A DNA stretch of 30,254 bases from Zarea fungicola. Taxonomy: Eukaryota; Ascomycota; Sordariomycetes; Hypocreales; Cordycipitaceae. The stretch covers positions 1-30,254 of the forward strand of contig FWCC01000458.1 of assembly GCA_900169235.1 (NCBI GenBank), read 5' to 3'. Positions 10,603 through 20,237 of this stretch are shown here, in pieces. Under the pieces are notes generated by a model. The model was not told the DNA's origin and did no database searches. It saw only the letters and a list, made by a program, of their open reading frames with translations. The stretch's first letter is position 1. Every line of letters begins with the position of its first letter. Made by a program: the position numbers and the translations under genes.

Positions 10603-12213
10603 CAGGTAACTAACATACTGGTGGTATGTTGCCCTCTTGAATGGCGGGATATTTGCAGTCGTGCATCCCATTGAGTGGGCGAAGGCTCCATCCAAGCAGC
10701 CAGTATACCCACGGTTCTCACGGTACGCTTTAACTATATCGACAGTGGCCAAATAATCCCTTTATTTGGGTTTCGATATTGTACCTATGGATCTTCCTAG
10801 TACCTCTGCCTTCACAGAGTTGCCACCAGATTGTAAGTATCTTGCTGAGGAAGTGTTATTAGTTACTGGCTCTAATGCGTGACCGGCTCAGAGCCATTGC
10901 GCACTTTAAGGGTAAGGGGTATTGCAAAACTAGGTAAATTTATTTGGGGAAGTCCTTAGTGGGCCTAGATAAATTGTTGGCATTTGAGACACAAGCAATT
11001 TTGACGCTGAGAGAATGTTGTAACTACTTTTAAGGTATCGTAGCACGGAGACATGCTTTTATATTCTCGCCCTCTTGTATTAGTAGAATTGAAGCCTAAA
11101 TTGGGTGGGCTTTAAAATAATCGTTTATTCTCTTTGAACCGAAAACCTGGACAATCTATTGACGTCACGATGCTACCAGCGTTGTAAACTGATAGACGTA
11201 CGGGTGTACAGTAAGTTTTACAGTTTACTTATTTATTATTGTTTAAGGAATTTTGGTACTAATTTGCGTTGGTAGACACATTTTACTTTACGGGCGGTTC
11301 ATAATTGGCCTATTTGCTCGGGCAGAAGCATTACTTGTCGATTTTTACTTACGATTTACCAAGGAGGTGACTGGCAACCACATGTTTACCTAACTTACTA
11401 GCTAGTTAGCGTTATTTGTTGGTCTTCCAGCTAATGGGACTGGGCATGTCAGTTTTGACACATTATTGATAAACTTACAGGAGTATGATCTAGCCAGTGG
11501 CCAACTGCCACGATTCAATCGGGCCAAAAGGTAACTTTAATTTTCAAAGCGTGACCAGTTGGTGGCTGAGGTTTGTAGGTAGTTAACTCGCATCTTCAAC
11601 GCAAGTTGTAGTTAGAAGATGGCAGTAGGACTTCAATCGACTCTTAGCCAATCACGCAGTAATATTGTATTGCGAATAGATCTGGCAGTGGCGCATGGTC
11701 CAGATGCACCTGTGCCTATGTGACAAATAGCAAAGAAGCAAGACCTCATGATTTGTACCTAGTAAAGGGCTGTAATCTATTACCGGTAGCACTCTTGCCT
11801 TCATGATTGATTCGGCCAATGCTGGATATTGGTTAGTTGGTCGGGTTCGTTCAAGCGTTGTTCACACCTTTCGGTGACGAGATCGGAGACCCTTCCGGTC
11901 TGGAGAAGCTGGGAAATTTCCTACTTTTTGTGATCCGCCATGCCTGCACACCAAGAAAGAGTGCGATACCCTGGATTTGTCCCCGCTTATGGTATAGGAC
12001 GACGCGGACTTTCGAGCCTATTTTAGTTTTCTTGCACGTTGAGGCTTAAGATAAAAATAAGAAAAAATGGCCGCGCTAGCGGCTATGAATGTAAGAACTG
12101 AAATCTCTGGAAAGGATTGTGTACATAATGATGCTTTATTAGCTTTGGCTCCGTATCTACCTACTCGTACCTGGAACAAACATAGAACAGCAAGTTAGTT
12201 GGAGTGCTAACAA

Positions 12214-12237
12214 TTGACAAGTTGACAAGTTCACAAG
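12214..12237. repeat. Three-unit 8-bp tandem repeat
   Basis: TTGACAAG occurs twice in tandem, followed by TTCACAAG with one mismatch. It is a short local repeat with no evident function. Confidence 0.75.
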
Positions 12238-12837
12238 CAACAAGGTACCCTATTGGCCAGAGGGTTGTTCAAGAGTCTGCCAATCTGCCCGTCGCCACAA
12301 AGTCCACATAGGCCCAGGTGGCTCCAAAAGTTCCTGGTTCCCCAACGGAGCCGCCGGAGGCCATTTGGACGGGCTCGAACACAATTGGGTGCATGACGTC
12401 TTTCTGCCCCCCTTATCCTCCGTAGTTTCTCTTCAAACAGGGCAATAGGCAATATTACAGTGCATTCTCCGGGGTCCGGCAGGCTCTAGAAACTCATTCG
12501 GAGAGGCCGGGAGGCTACTCTACTTGTCTAGGCACTGGGACAGCTGGGGAACAGATGCGGACACGTTGTCTCGCAGCCACACGGGATGTATAATCGCCAC
12601 GCGCATCCGTCTAGGATGCTTGATGAAGAGTTTTCTTCAAACGCTGCCCCCTTATCGGCGTGTCCTAACATCTAAGTTGGAGCAAATTGCCGTTGCGGAA
12701 GGGGCGATTTCTAGAAGGAATCCTATCACTGTATCTTTTCACAGGGAGAATAAATAAATCGCGCAGCATTCGCCGTGAGGGGAAACCAGGCGAGCCCACT
12801 GACTTTGTCCTGCAGTAACTAGCGCTAATGCTGATTT

Positions 12838-12848
12838 GTACGGAGTAC
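12838..12848. repeat. GTACGGAGTAC near-palindrome
   Basis: This is a third copy of the 11-base motif that bounds the 10351-10602 segment. No partner in inverted orientation is seen nearby. Confidence 0.6.
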
Positions 12849-13330
12849 GTCCAGTCAGTTCAGCGCAACGGGTGGATAAAACACCTAATAAATACCTAGG
12901 TACTTACTCAGATAGGGTGCCAAGGTGCGTGGTGGATAGGAGCCTGCTGAGTACCTATTTTTGCTCACTGAGACCAGCTTTCGCGGGAGATTACCAGTGC
13001 ATGATTCGCTCCGTCTTGCTCCGTGCCTAGGATGCATCTCGCCCGGAAGGCACTATGTTGGTATCCACTGGTAGCAAAATCTGCTCCACACCATTCTGGG
13101 CCGCCAGTGGCTTGCGGAGAATGTGTGGGAGCCCCGGCTGGAGGCAGCAAACGCCAGTGCATTGTGAGTAGGCACTTTCGCACACTGACGGTGCACTAAC
13201 CCACCAGTAAGAAAAGTGCCACTTGGAACAGAGTATGTGCTGAAGAGAGGAAAGGACCTTCTTGCTGGTGCTCCACCGCGTTCAACAAGAATACGGGGCT
13301 TTTGTAGAACCACAGCGCCTTTGCCACTTT

Positions 13331-13794
13331 GAATATACATAAGCCTCGTCTCATCCCAGCCTTCTGTCTAGTCTGCTCTCTTTGACCCTTTACTTTTTGC
13401 TTGATTCACAGTTGGTCATGTCCAGCTTATTTTAAGACCAGCTGCACCCCGTCATCTGTCGAGCAACGCCACCAACACCAAAACCGACGCCGAAAGCCGG
13501 TTCCTCAAACCACACGCGACGCCGCGTCTCATTCCGCCTTGCAGCTCAGCCTGCCTCGAAGGGTAATTGAACCTGTCTATCGGCCCGCCACCCCCAACAC
13601 AACCACTGCCAATCCCTATCCGTGTAAAAGCCGCAGCATCTTCACCGTCCATTTCGTCTAAAAATCCAAGATTAAGGCGTACCAGTTGTTGATTTAACAC
13701 TACTACAACTTCTACCATCACTACTACCGCAAAATCTCAACGAGTTGGTTCCTATCCTCTATTTCTCTGTATCTACCAACAACATATATTCGAA
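13331..13794 (+). promoter_or_regulatory. Likely promoter and long leader of the 163-aa gene, with a 5-codon uORF
   Basis: A TATA-like stretch (AATATACATAA, about 13331-13341) is followed by about 450 bases of C/A- and pyrimidine-rich sequence typical of fungal leaders. Within it, an upstream frame ATG TCC AGC TTA TTT TAA lies at 13418-13435. If transcription starts near the TATA-like element, this uORF would be in the mRNA. A leader intron cannot be excluded. Confidence 0.4.
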
Positions 13795-14286
13795 ATGGCG
13801 ATCCGCGATCGTGTCCGTCGCGCGCTGCGTCCATCGGAAGCCTCCGACACTATCTCGCAGACTGCATCCAACACCACTACCAACACCAGCCAGAGTTCCG
13901 ATGGCCCGCAATTAGAAAAGACCACCTCCCGCCTCGCCCGTGCCTTTAATTTTGGCTCTTCTGGCGACAGGGAAAGAGAAAAGGAGCGTGCAGTAAAGAA
14001 GGAGCGCAAGGCTCAGGACAAGCAGAAGAGTCGACGTACCCACCCCCGCGACAGGCCGCTCACCACTCAGAACCTGCGTCACCAGGAGATGCTTGGCCAA
14101 TTCAGCATGACTTTTGGTGCCAGCGACCCCTCACAGATTGAGACCATGAGCTTCATTGGCGTCAGCCCCTGCTGCACCCGACCCAGCAGCCGTCGTGGCT
14201 CCGTTGAGATTGAGCCCTTGAGCCACGGTAGCACCACATCCTTTTCCAACTCATCTTCTACTACCGAGTCTTCTCAAGAAGATTAA
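13795..14286 (+). CDS. Small, probably disordered fungal protein (163 aa)
   Basis: Single-exon frame of 163 residues with ATG at 13795 preceded by AA. I do not recognise a domain. The N-terminus is basic (MAIRDRVRRALRP). It is followed by a Ser/Thr/Asn-rich part, a highly charged Lys/Arg/Glu segment (about 60-85), and then the most fold-like portion, around LRHQEMLGQFSMTFG and MSFIGVSPCCTRPSSRRGS (about 97-140). The tail is Ser/Thr-rich and acidic. The SRRGS context could be a basophilic kinase site. There is no signal peptide or membrane segment. Composition bias and GC-rich third positions fit a real gene in this genome, and the long leader supports expression. It stands alone, with gaps of 4 kb to the left and 1.5 kb to the right. 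Confidence 0.7.
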   Translation: MAIRDRVRRALRPSEASDTISQTASNTTTNTSQSSDGPQLEKTTSRLARAFNFGSSGDREREKERAVKKERKAQDKQKSRRTHPRDRPLTTQNLRHQEMLGQFSMTFGASDPSQIETMSFIGVSPCCTRPSSRRGSVEIEPLSHGSTTSFSNSSSTTESSQED

Positions 14287-15794
14287 ACGCACGTCACTCT
14301 TTGCTTGATTTTTTGGGTTTCTGCCGCGGCCAGCTTGACGCTAGAACTGTTAGTGTCGATGCAGCCGCGATTATGAGTCAAGACTGACGCGATTCTCGCT
14401 CACGCCGATACGAAGTCCACCATATAGGATGGACATGCTATACATCCCTTTCCTTGCTTGTCACATCATCATCATCATCTTTCTTTATCTGTCTTTTTAT
14501 ATGGCCGCTTGATATAGTGGACCTACTGATATACATGGTTGGAGTTTTTCTTTAGATCGGAGAATATCTCCCGGCAGGCGGCTACTTTTGGATACGGACC
14601 AACACAGACACTGATTGGAAGCGCTCTAATCAGTGATTCCTGGAAATGGCGAAAAAGGCGACGGGTGTTCTTTGTTTATAAAGCGTTGCATGCATATAGT
14701 GGTACTTTGGGTAGATAACATTTCCTTGGCTGCTAAAGCAAAATATATTAAACTACACGGTGATACGATATCACTTGAGCTTCGACATGTGAAGTTTGAT
14801 GCAGAGTACTTATTGGCTGGTTACAGTCTGTGGCGATGGTCTAAACCACAATCGATCAGAGCAAGGAGCAATGCAAATCGCCTGCATTATATTGCTCTAG
14901 TCAATAAATTCAGAAATTCACGGTGCATTACCAAGCCCAGAAGCTCGACAGCCCTGGCAATTACTACCTCCCGTTTTTGAACATAAAGCATCTGGCTTGC
15001 GCTGCAGGGGGTAGTATTAACAAGTATCTTGCACCAAATGTGGCAACAGATAAATTACGAGATCCTTCATACGCTAAGAAACTTAGGCATTCGAAGGTCC
15101 CGTACTCAAAAAACATCGCCTGGAGGTTTACTCTTGTCTCATACCTGCTGCCAAACGGCAGCGAGTATCCGGCTCAAGATCAGCATATGGGGTAATGCAT
15201 GGTCGAGCGGTGGCCAAAGACGGTACATCACAGAGCATTCAAAACAAGTGTTCTAAAGTAATACAAACCTTGGGCTTCAGTTTTCATAATTCAAGCCGGC
15301 TTTATTAGCAAACCAAAGTCACTGGGAGGAGGAATGAAACGGCAGCTTTGGCACAGGCCGCCCATGCGAATTGCCGCAGGCGACTGCGCTAGCCATCGAA
15401 TCCCAGAAGGTCGCTGGCATCATATCCCAGTAGAATCTATAACAAGTAAGAGCCCTCTTGGCAGTAGTTTCCTTACACGCGTTCTGCGTTCGAGTCCCTG
15501 AGTTGCAAGAGTAGCAATGAAATTCTTTATCATTGCAAGCAGCAAAGGAAGATGCATCCGTCTAACCCTGTATTCACCTAGTGCCATTTTGGTACCCTTA
15601 GTAGATATCACGTGTATTATCACGTGACTCCAAGACCTCCCACAAAATGCGATTCTTTGCCCTACTCAAGCCCCCACAGACCCGAAAAAATCCATTGCGT
15701 TAAGCGAGTGTGTAGGCGACTCTTCTCCCTTCCCTTTCCAAGCGAAACCATAGACAACCTTCACAACGGCAACCACCGATAAAAGTTGCCCATC
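14287..15794. other. Intergenic: 3' of the 163-aa gene to the RPS18 promoter
   Basis: No gene is supported. The left part should hold the 3' UTR of the 163-residue gene and contains an (ATC)5 run at 14465-14479. Three small frames between 14633 and 15256 overlap in different phases and lack any motif. The right 250 bases are the RPS18 promoter (listed separately). The sequence TTCGAGTCC near 15487 resembles a tRNA B box, but the flanking stem does not pair. Confidence 0.6.
15563..15626 (+). promoter_or_regulatory. RPS18 promoter boxes: TAACCCT and two CACGTG sites
   Basis: TAACCCT lies at 15563-15569 and resembles Tbf1/telomere-repeat-type motifs. CACGTG occurs at 15609-15614 and again at 15621-15626, the second within TCACGTGAC, the preferred context of Cbf1-type bHLH factors. 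The boxes are about 170-230 bases upstream of the start codon. In Candida, Cbf1 and Tbf1 control ribosomal protein genes; applying that here is inference. Confidence 0.55.
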
Positions 15795-16676
15795 ATGTCG
15801 CTCGTGACGGGAGAGAAGTCGAACTTCCAGTTCGTAAGTCTTGTCCCTAAATGAATTCGAATCTCACTGCATCGGGGCAGACGTCCTCGAAAGTTCCAGA
15901 GCTTGCTGCTGTCGTCGAATTCTGCGCAAGCCTCCATAATTTTATCTTTTTCTTCTCCCAAACTTGGACTCGACGATGTCTTAAAAGAAGAAGAAAATGC
16001 CTTGTCGGGGTTATTGTCCTGTTTTTTCGACGACGAGCAATGCATGAAAGAACGAACGGAGAACGCTGCTGCTACTGGGAATCAGGCGTGGCCAACCTCG
16101 GAAACTGCAATACTAACTGCGCTTGTCTAGATTCTTCGTTTGTTAAACACCAACGTCGATGGAAAGCAGAAGGTGATGTACGCCCTCACCAAGATTAAGG
16201 GTGTCGGTCGTCGTTACTCCAACCTCGTCTGCAAGAAGGCAGATGTTGATCTGAACAAGCGGTATGCCATACCCCAATAGCTCGACCTATTTACTGTCTC
16301 GTCTGTCCCAGAAATGCAGTTCTGGTCTCAGTTTCAAGTTACATTTCAAAGACACCTTGCTAACAAAATTTTTGTTGACAGCGCTGGTGAGCTCACGTCC
16401 GAAGAGCTCGAGCGTATTGTTACCATTGTCCAAAACCCCACTCAGTACAAGATCCCTTCGTGGTTCCTCAACAGACAGCGTGATATCGTCGACGGTAAGG
16501 ACTCTCAAATCCTCGCCAACGGCGTCGACTCCAAGCTCCGTGACGATCTTGAGCGCCTCAAGAAGATTCGTGCCCACCGTGGTCTCCGCCACTACTGGGG
16601 CCTACGCGTTCGCGGTCAGCACACCAAGACCACTGGCCGCCGCGGCAGAACCGTCGGTGTCTCCAAGAAGAAATAA
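15795..16676 (+). CDS. RPS18: 40S ribosomal protein S18 (uS13)
   Basis: Small-subunit ribosomal protein at the head of the 40S subunit, contacting the intersubunit bridge and P-site tRNA. Three exons, 15795-15833, 16131-16261 and 16382-16676, encode 154 residues, close to the 152 of human and fission yeast S18. The N-terminus [13 protein letters not shown] continues across intron 1 into [27 protein letters not shown] is the conserved helix-hairpin region, and the basic C-terminus ([20 protein letters not shown]) is the signature of the family. Intron 1 is 297 nt, long for this genome, and ends TACTAAC...CTAG. Intron 2 is 120 nt with GCTAAC close to its acceptor. I looked for box C/D elements in both introns and found no convincing snoRNA. 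The leader is pyrimidine-rich, as is common for ribosomal protein genes. Confidence 0.97.
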
Positions 16677-16995
16677 AGAGTGATTATCGGTCATGTGTTT
16701 TGGTTTCGGAACGAAAAGATTTCAACTTCCGTTGTTTTGTGTGGGACGGCGTGACGGCTGGTTTCCTTTTTGAAGCTTTTCCAGAGGGTTTGTGCTTCTC
16801 CTGCATACGCGGCAATGGGTGCTGCAACTCTAGATCAGAGTGATGAAAAATGAAAATAACAAATTAAATCAAGATGAAGAATGTAATATGTGGTGTTTTA
16901 TTTTGCTGCCACTGGGATATGTCTAACAAACGACTAAAATATGTATTATCCAGTCGCATTCATTTTTTCTGCAAGGTATCAATACTTGGATTTGG
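16677..16995. other. Convergent spacer between RPS18 and SDO1
   Basis: These 319 bases hold the 3' UTRs of two convergent genes. The sequence becomes strongly AT-rich from about 16840. Nothing else is seen. Confidence 0.6.
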
Positions 16996-17934
16996 TCAGT
17001 CTTCATGAGTGACCGCCATGTCCAACACTTCCACCCGACCCTGCCCTTTTGTCTCGTTGCCAATGAAGTCTGATAGCGCCTTGAACGCACCAGGCTCTAC
17101 GAACCCGGTGACCTCCCACTCCGAGCCCATGACATCCTGCGACTCAACCTGCTCAACATAGCTGAGAATTTTATCTTTGACCGTACCTTTTTGCTGCTCG
17201 CCGCCCTCCTCATCCTTAGATATCGCGACCTTGGCCGCTTGCTTGAGCACATTCGTCGGGCAGCTGATGCGCAGCCTCATGCGCGCCCTGGCTACTGGGA
17301 TCGGCTGTTGCGCAATGAGAGCCTTCATGGCCTCGAGCGCCTGACTCTTTGCGCTCTTTGTTGCCGACACGCCTGTCCAGCTGTGCTCCTTCTCCTTGGG
17401 TCGAGGCTTGGCCTCTCCCTCCTCGCCCGTGGCCGGCGTGCCAGCACTACTGCCTGCGGCAGCTGCCTTATCCGTGCCCTTGTCTGTTGAATGCGCCTGT
17501 GAGCTAAGCATATCCAGCGCCTTTTCAATCATGCCTGACGTGTACACCCTTTTCGTCCGCGGATCCACCAGCTTGCTCGCCACGATGCTGATCACCTCGT
17601 TGTTTATTCGCTCCAGCTGCGCGGCCCGCTCCTTTTCACCGACCTGCTGCTCGCCTTTCTTTAGAATTTCAAGTATTATATCATTTGTCGTCTTGTTCTT
17701 GCCGAAAGCCTTCTCCAGATCCTCTTTGGGGGCGGTTTGGCCCTTTGAGACGTTGAGGAACACATTGGGGATCTGCAGTACGTTGTCGAGGTCTGTTTCG
17801 ATGCCGGAACGCCACTCGAGGACTTTGTTCTTGTAGCACGCAATCTCAAAGCGTTTCTTGCCCTTCTTAAGCCGCACAAGCGACACGTTTGTCAGCTTGA
17901 TCTGGTTCGAGGGTTGATTGATTCGGCTCGACAT
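16996..17934 (-). CDS. SDO1: Ribosome maturation protein, SBDS family
   Basis: Cytosolic factor that works with the GTPase Efl1 to release Tif6/eIF6 from pre-60S subunits, making them competent to join 40S. This intronless gene encodes 312 residues from the ATG at 17934; an in-frame TTG just upstream is ignored. The N-terminal FYSH domain is clear (KLTNVSLVRLKKGKKRFEIA at 13-32, WRSG, then FLNVSKGQ and KEDLEKAFG). The helical domain II has DPRTKRVYTSGMIEKAL (124-140) and resumes at SAKSQALEAMKAL. Domain III begins near ARMRLRIS. Yeast Sdo1 has about 250 residues; the excess is mainly an Ala/Gly/Ser/Lys-rich, probably disordered insertion at about 143-184 within domain II, plus a shorter acidic loop near 240-250. 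The gene is divergent from WRS1 and convergent with RPS18, both also translation genes. Confidence 0.95.
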   Translation of the reverse strand: MSSRINQPSNQIKLTNVSLVRLKKGKKRFEIACYKNKVLEWRSGIETDLDNVLQIPNVFLNVSKGQTAPKEDLEKAFGKNKTTNDIILEILKKGEQQVGEKERAAQLERINNEVISIVASKLVDPRTKRVYTSGMIEKALDMLSSQAHSTDKGTDKAAAAGSSAGTPATGEEGEAKPRPKEKEHSWTGVSATKSAKSQALEAMKALIAQQPIPVARARMRLRISCPTNVLKQAAKVAISKDEEGGEQQKGTVKDKILSYVEQVESQDVMGSEWEVTGFVEPGAFKALSDFIGNETKGQGRVEVLDMAVTHED

Positions 17935-18384
17935 GTTCAATTGCGACTTCTTTTTATCAACTATCCTTGAGGAACTGCTGTTGAAAGTAGAATGTATAAT
18001 TTCGAGGGAAATGTAAATATATAGAAAACAAAGTAGCAGGTGTGAATTTGTACAAGGAAAACGGCCTGTGGGTTATGAAACCGAAGAGGACAGGTGGAAT
18101 GCAGAGCTCTTGATATGCCTGAGATGATTTTCTATGAGTGGTGTGGCCCAATTCTTGGACCCCGCCATTTCGTCTACGTTGTCGCGTGAAATCTTTACTG
18201 CCCCGCCTTGATACTCCGTGCACCCCAAAAAATAGGTTGACTCATATTTTTGAGTCACTCGCTCGGGTCTTGCGTAAAGGATCACTCAACAACTGCTGCC
18301 AAGAATCCTATAGTTTGCTTCAAATAGCCTCATCCTTGCAACTTAGAAGTAGAAAGATTGGCCTTAACCGACGTGTCAGAAAAC
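17935..18384. promoter_or_regulatory. Shared divergent promoter of SDO1 and WRS1
   Basis: A 450-base region between the start codons of two divergent translation genes. It is AT-rich near SDO1. No upstream ATG lies between the CPC1-type sites (18238-18257) and the WRS1 start, so a transcript starting there would have a simple leader. Confidence 0.7.
18238..18257. promoter_or_regulatory. Paired GCN4/CPC1 (bZIP) sites
   Basis: TGACTCA at 18238-18244 and its reverse complement TGAGTCA at 18251-18257 are both perfect matches to the binding site of Gcn4 and its filamentous-fungal orthologue CPC1/CpcA. They lie 127 bases or more upstream of the WRS1 start and about 300 bases from SDO1. Aminoacyl-tRNA synthetase genes are known targets of general amino acid control, so regulation of WRS1 is the likely role. 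Confidence 0.75.
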
Positions 18385-20237
18385 ATGGCCGCAACAGACG
18401 CTACGGTGCCTGTCGAGGAACCCGCCATTGTTGCCCCTCAACAGACCAAGCAGGACATCAACCCCTGGTCCGTGTCGGGCGAGGTGGGCGAGGATGGCAA
18501 GGTTAAGGCCATCGACTACCGCAAGCTTATTGACGAATTTGGCACCTCGCAGATTGATGATGCTCTGCTAGAGCGCTTCGAAAAGGCGACTGGCCAGAAG
18601 CCACACCGTTTTCTGCGGCGTGGCATTTTCTTCAGCCACCGCGATATGCATGCTATTCTGGACCGTTACGAAAAGGTAACTTGGAATGTTTAAAGGCAAA
18701 TCTGCAGATTCATATCTAACATTTTCACAGAATGAGCCCTTTTTCATCTATACTGGTCGTGGCCCCAGCAGTGACAGCATGCACATTGGCCATACACAAG
18801 TGTTTGACTTTGTCAAGTGTGTTATGCGTCTCTCTTGGATTATTCGACATGCATGAACTAATTTCCGAACCAAGGTGGCTGCAGGATGTCTTTGATGTTC
18901 CCCTGATTGTCATGTTGACTGATGGTGCGTGGAATTTTGCATCGGCAATGTGCAGACACTAACATAATTCAAGACGAGAAGTACCTGTTCTCCGAAAAGA
19001 GAACCGTTGACGAGGTCATTGGCTACTCCAAACAAAACTGTAGGGACATCATTGCTGCTGGCTTTGATATGAAGAAGACTTTTATCTTTTCAGACTTCGA
19101 ATACGTCGGTGGTGCCTTTTACAAGAACATCGTCCGCTTCGCTAAACGCGTCAACTTCAATACGGCCAAGGCAGTTTTTGGTTTTGATGGAAGGTCAGTA
19201 GCTGCAGTTTAACAACTGCCACGGCTGCTCTTACTAGAGGCATACGTCTAACAGTCAAGCACAGCTCCAACATTGGTAAAATTCACTTTGCCAGTATTCA
19301 GGGCGCGACTGCCTTTGCCGGCTCGTTTCCCCACATCTTCGGTGAGGATGAGGCAAAGACAGCCAAAATTCCCTGCCTGATTCCCTGCGCCATTGACCAG
19401 GATCCTTACTTCCGACTGACTCGAGACTGCGCCGCTGGCTTGAAATATGCCAAGCCGTCCCTGATCCATATGCGTTTCCTGGACGCTCTCCAAGGGCCGG
19501 GCTCCAAGATGTCGGCGAGCGATGATACGTCTGCCATTTTCCTGAGCGATTCGCCAAAGCAGATCAAGGCCAAGATCACCAAGTAAGCTTAATTTGAAAC
19601 TTTAACGAAGCAGATATTTGCCAACAATTTCTAGATATGCTTTCTCAGGCGGCAAAGAGACACTGGAGGAACACCGTGAACATGGTGGCAATACCGATGT
19701 TGATGTCTCGTACCAGTATCTTCAGTTCTTCATGGAGGATGATGAGGTACGTACGACAATTGTTTATTCGTCCCTAACCATATATTAACAATACGTAGGA
19801 ATTGAAGAGGATCAAGGACGAATACAACAGCGGCAAGATGCTGACAGGCGAGGTATGGAAGGACACATCACAAACACCAGAAGCAGCATCACTAACCAAG
19901 CTCATAGCTCAAAGCCATTTGCATCGAATACCTCCAAAAATACGTCGCCGTCTTTCAAGAGCGCCGAGCGAAGGTCACCGATGAAGTTGTCGCGCAGTTC
20001 ATGGCTGTCCGACCGCTCGACTGGACTGGCAACCCCAAGGTGCCACGCGCTGACCTCGTTGTGCCTGTTGGCATGACCGGGGCTGAAGGTGGTTCCGCGG
20101 GCACTGGCGATGGCAAAATGACCAAGAACCAGCTCAAGAAACTTCTTAAGGAGCAGCAAATTGCGGCCAAGAAGGCCGAGAAGGAAGCTGCCAAGACTAA
20201 GGCTAGCCAGAGTGGCGATGCATCAGCTACTTCCTGA
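18385..20237 (+). CDS. WRS1: Tryptophanyl-tRNA synthetase, cytosolic
   Basis: Class Ic synthetase that charges tRNA-Trp. Eight exons (18385-18675, 18731-18816, 18875-18924, 18974-19193, 19265-19582, 19635-19746, 19799-19852, 19908-20237) encode 486 residues. All seven introns are 49-71 nt with GT/AG ends, and most have a clear CTAAC-like branch point. The adenylate-binding HIGH motif is intact at 115-118 ([13 protein letters not shown]), as is KMSAS at 297-301. [16 protein letters not shown], rebuilt across intron 4, is typical of eukaryotic TrpRS. No mitochondrial targeting sequence is seen, and an in-frame TAG upstream blocks N-terminal extension. The core ends near residue 432, about the length of the yeast enzyme. 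Another 55 residues follow, with a Lys-rich helical segment ([20 protein letters not shown]) that may bind RNA or a partner. The CPC1-type sites upstream suggest induction on amino acid starvation. Confidence 0.96.

Larger units (their letters stand above)
9781..13794. other. Gene-poor 4-kb region
   Basis: I find no supportable gene in this stretch. The longest frame (9760-10299, +) overlaps the start of the SGNH-like gene on the opposite strand and has no recognisable motif. Between about 10.7 and 12.1 kb the sequence is AT-rich with stops in all frames. A possible gene relic lies at 10787-10990 (see findings). Short palindromic motifs of the GTACGGAGTAC type and a three-unit 8-bp repeat are present. 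The last 400 bases are the leader region of the 163-residue gene. Confidence 0.6.

Noticed and set aside
12360..12400. tRNA-like sequence on the minus strand (GTTCGAGCCC)
   Set aside because: The flanks do not pair as a T stem and no cloverleaf can be drawn.
15440..15520. tRNA-like B box (TTCGAGTCC near 15487)
   Set aside because: The five bases on each side do not form a T stem, and no matching acceptor or D arm is found at the right distance.
15834..16381. snoRNA hosted in the RPS18 introns
   Set aside because: No box C (RTGATGA) and box D (CTGA) pair with a terminal stem is present in either intron.
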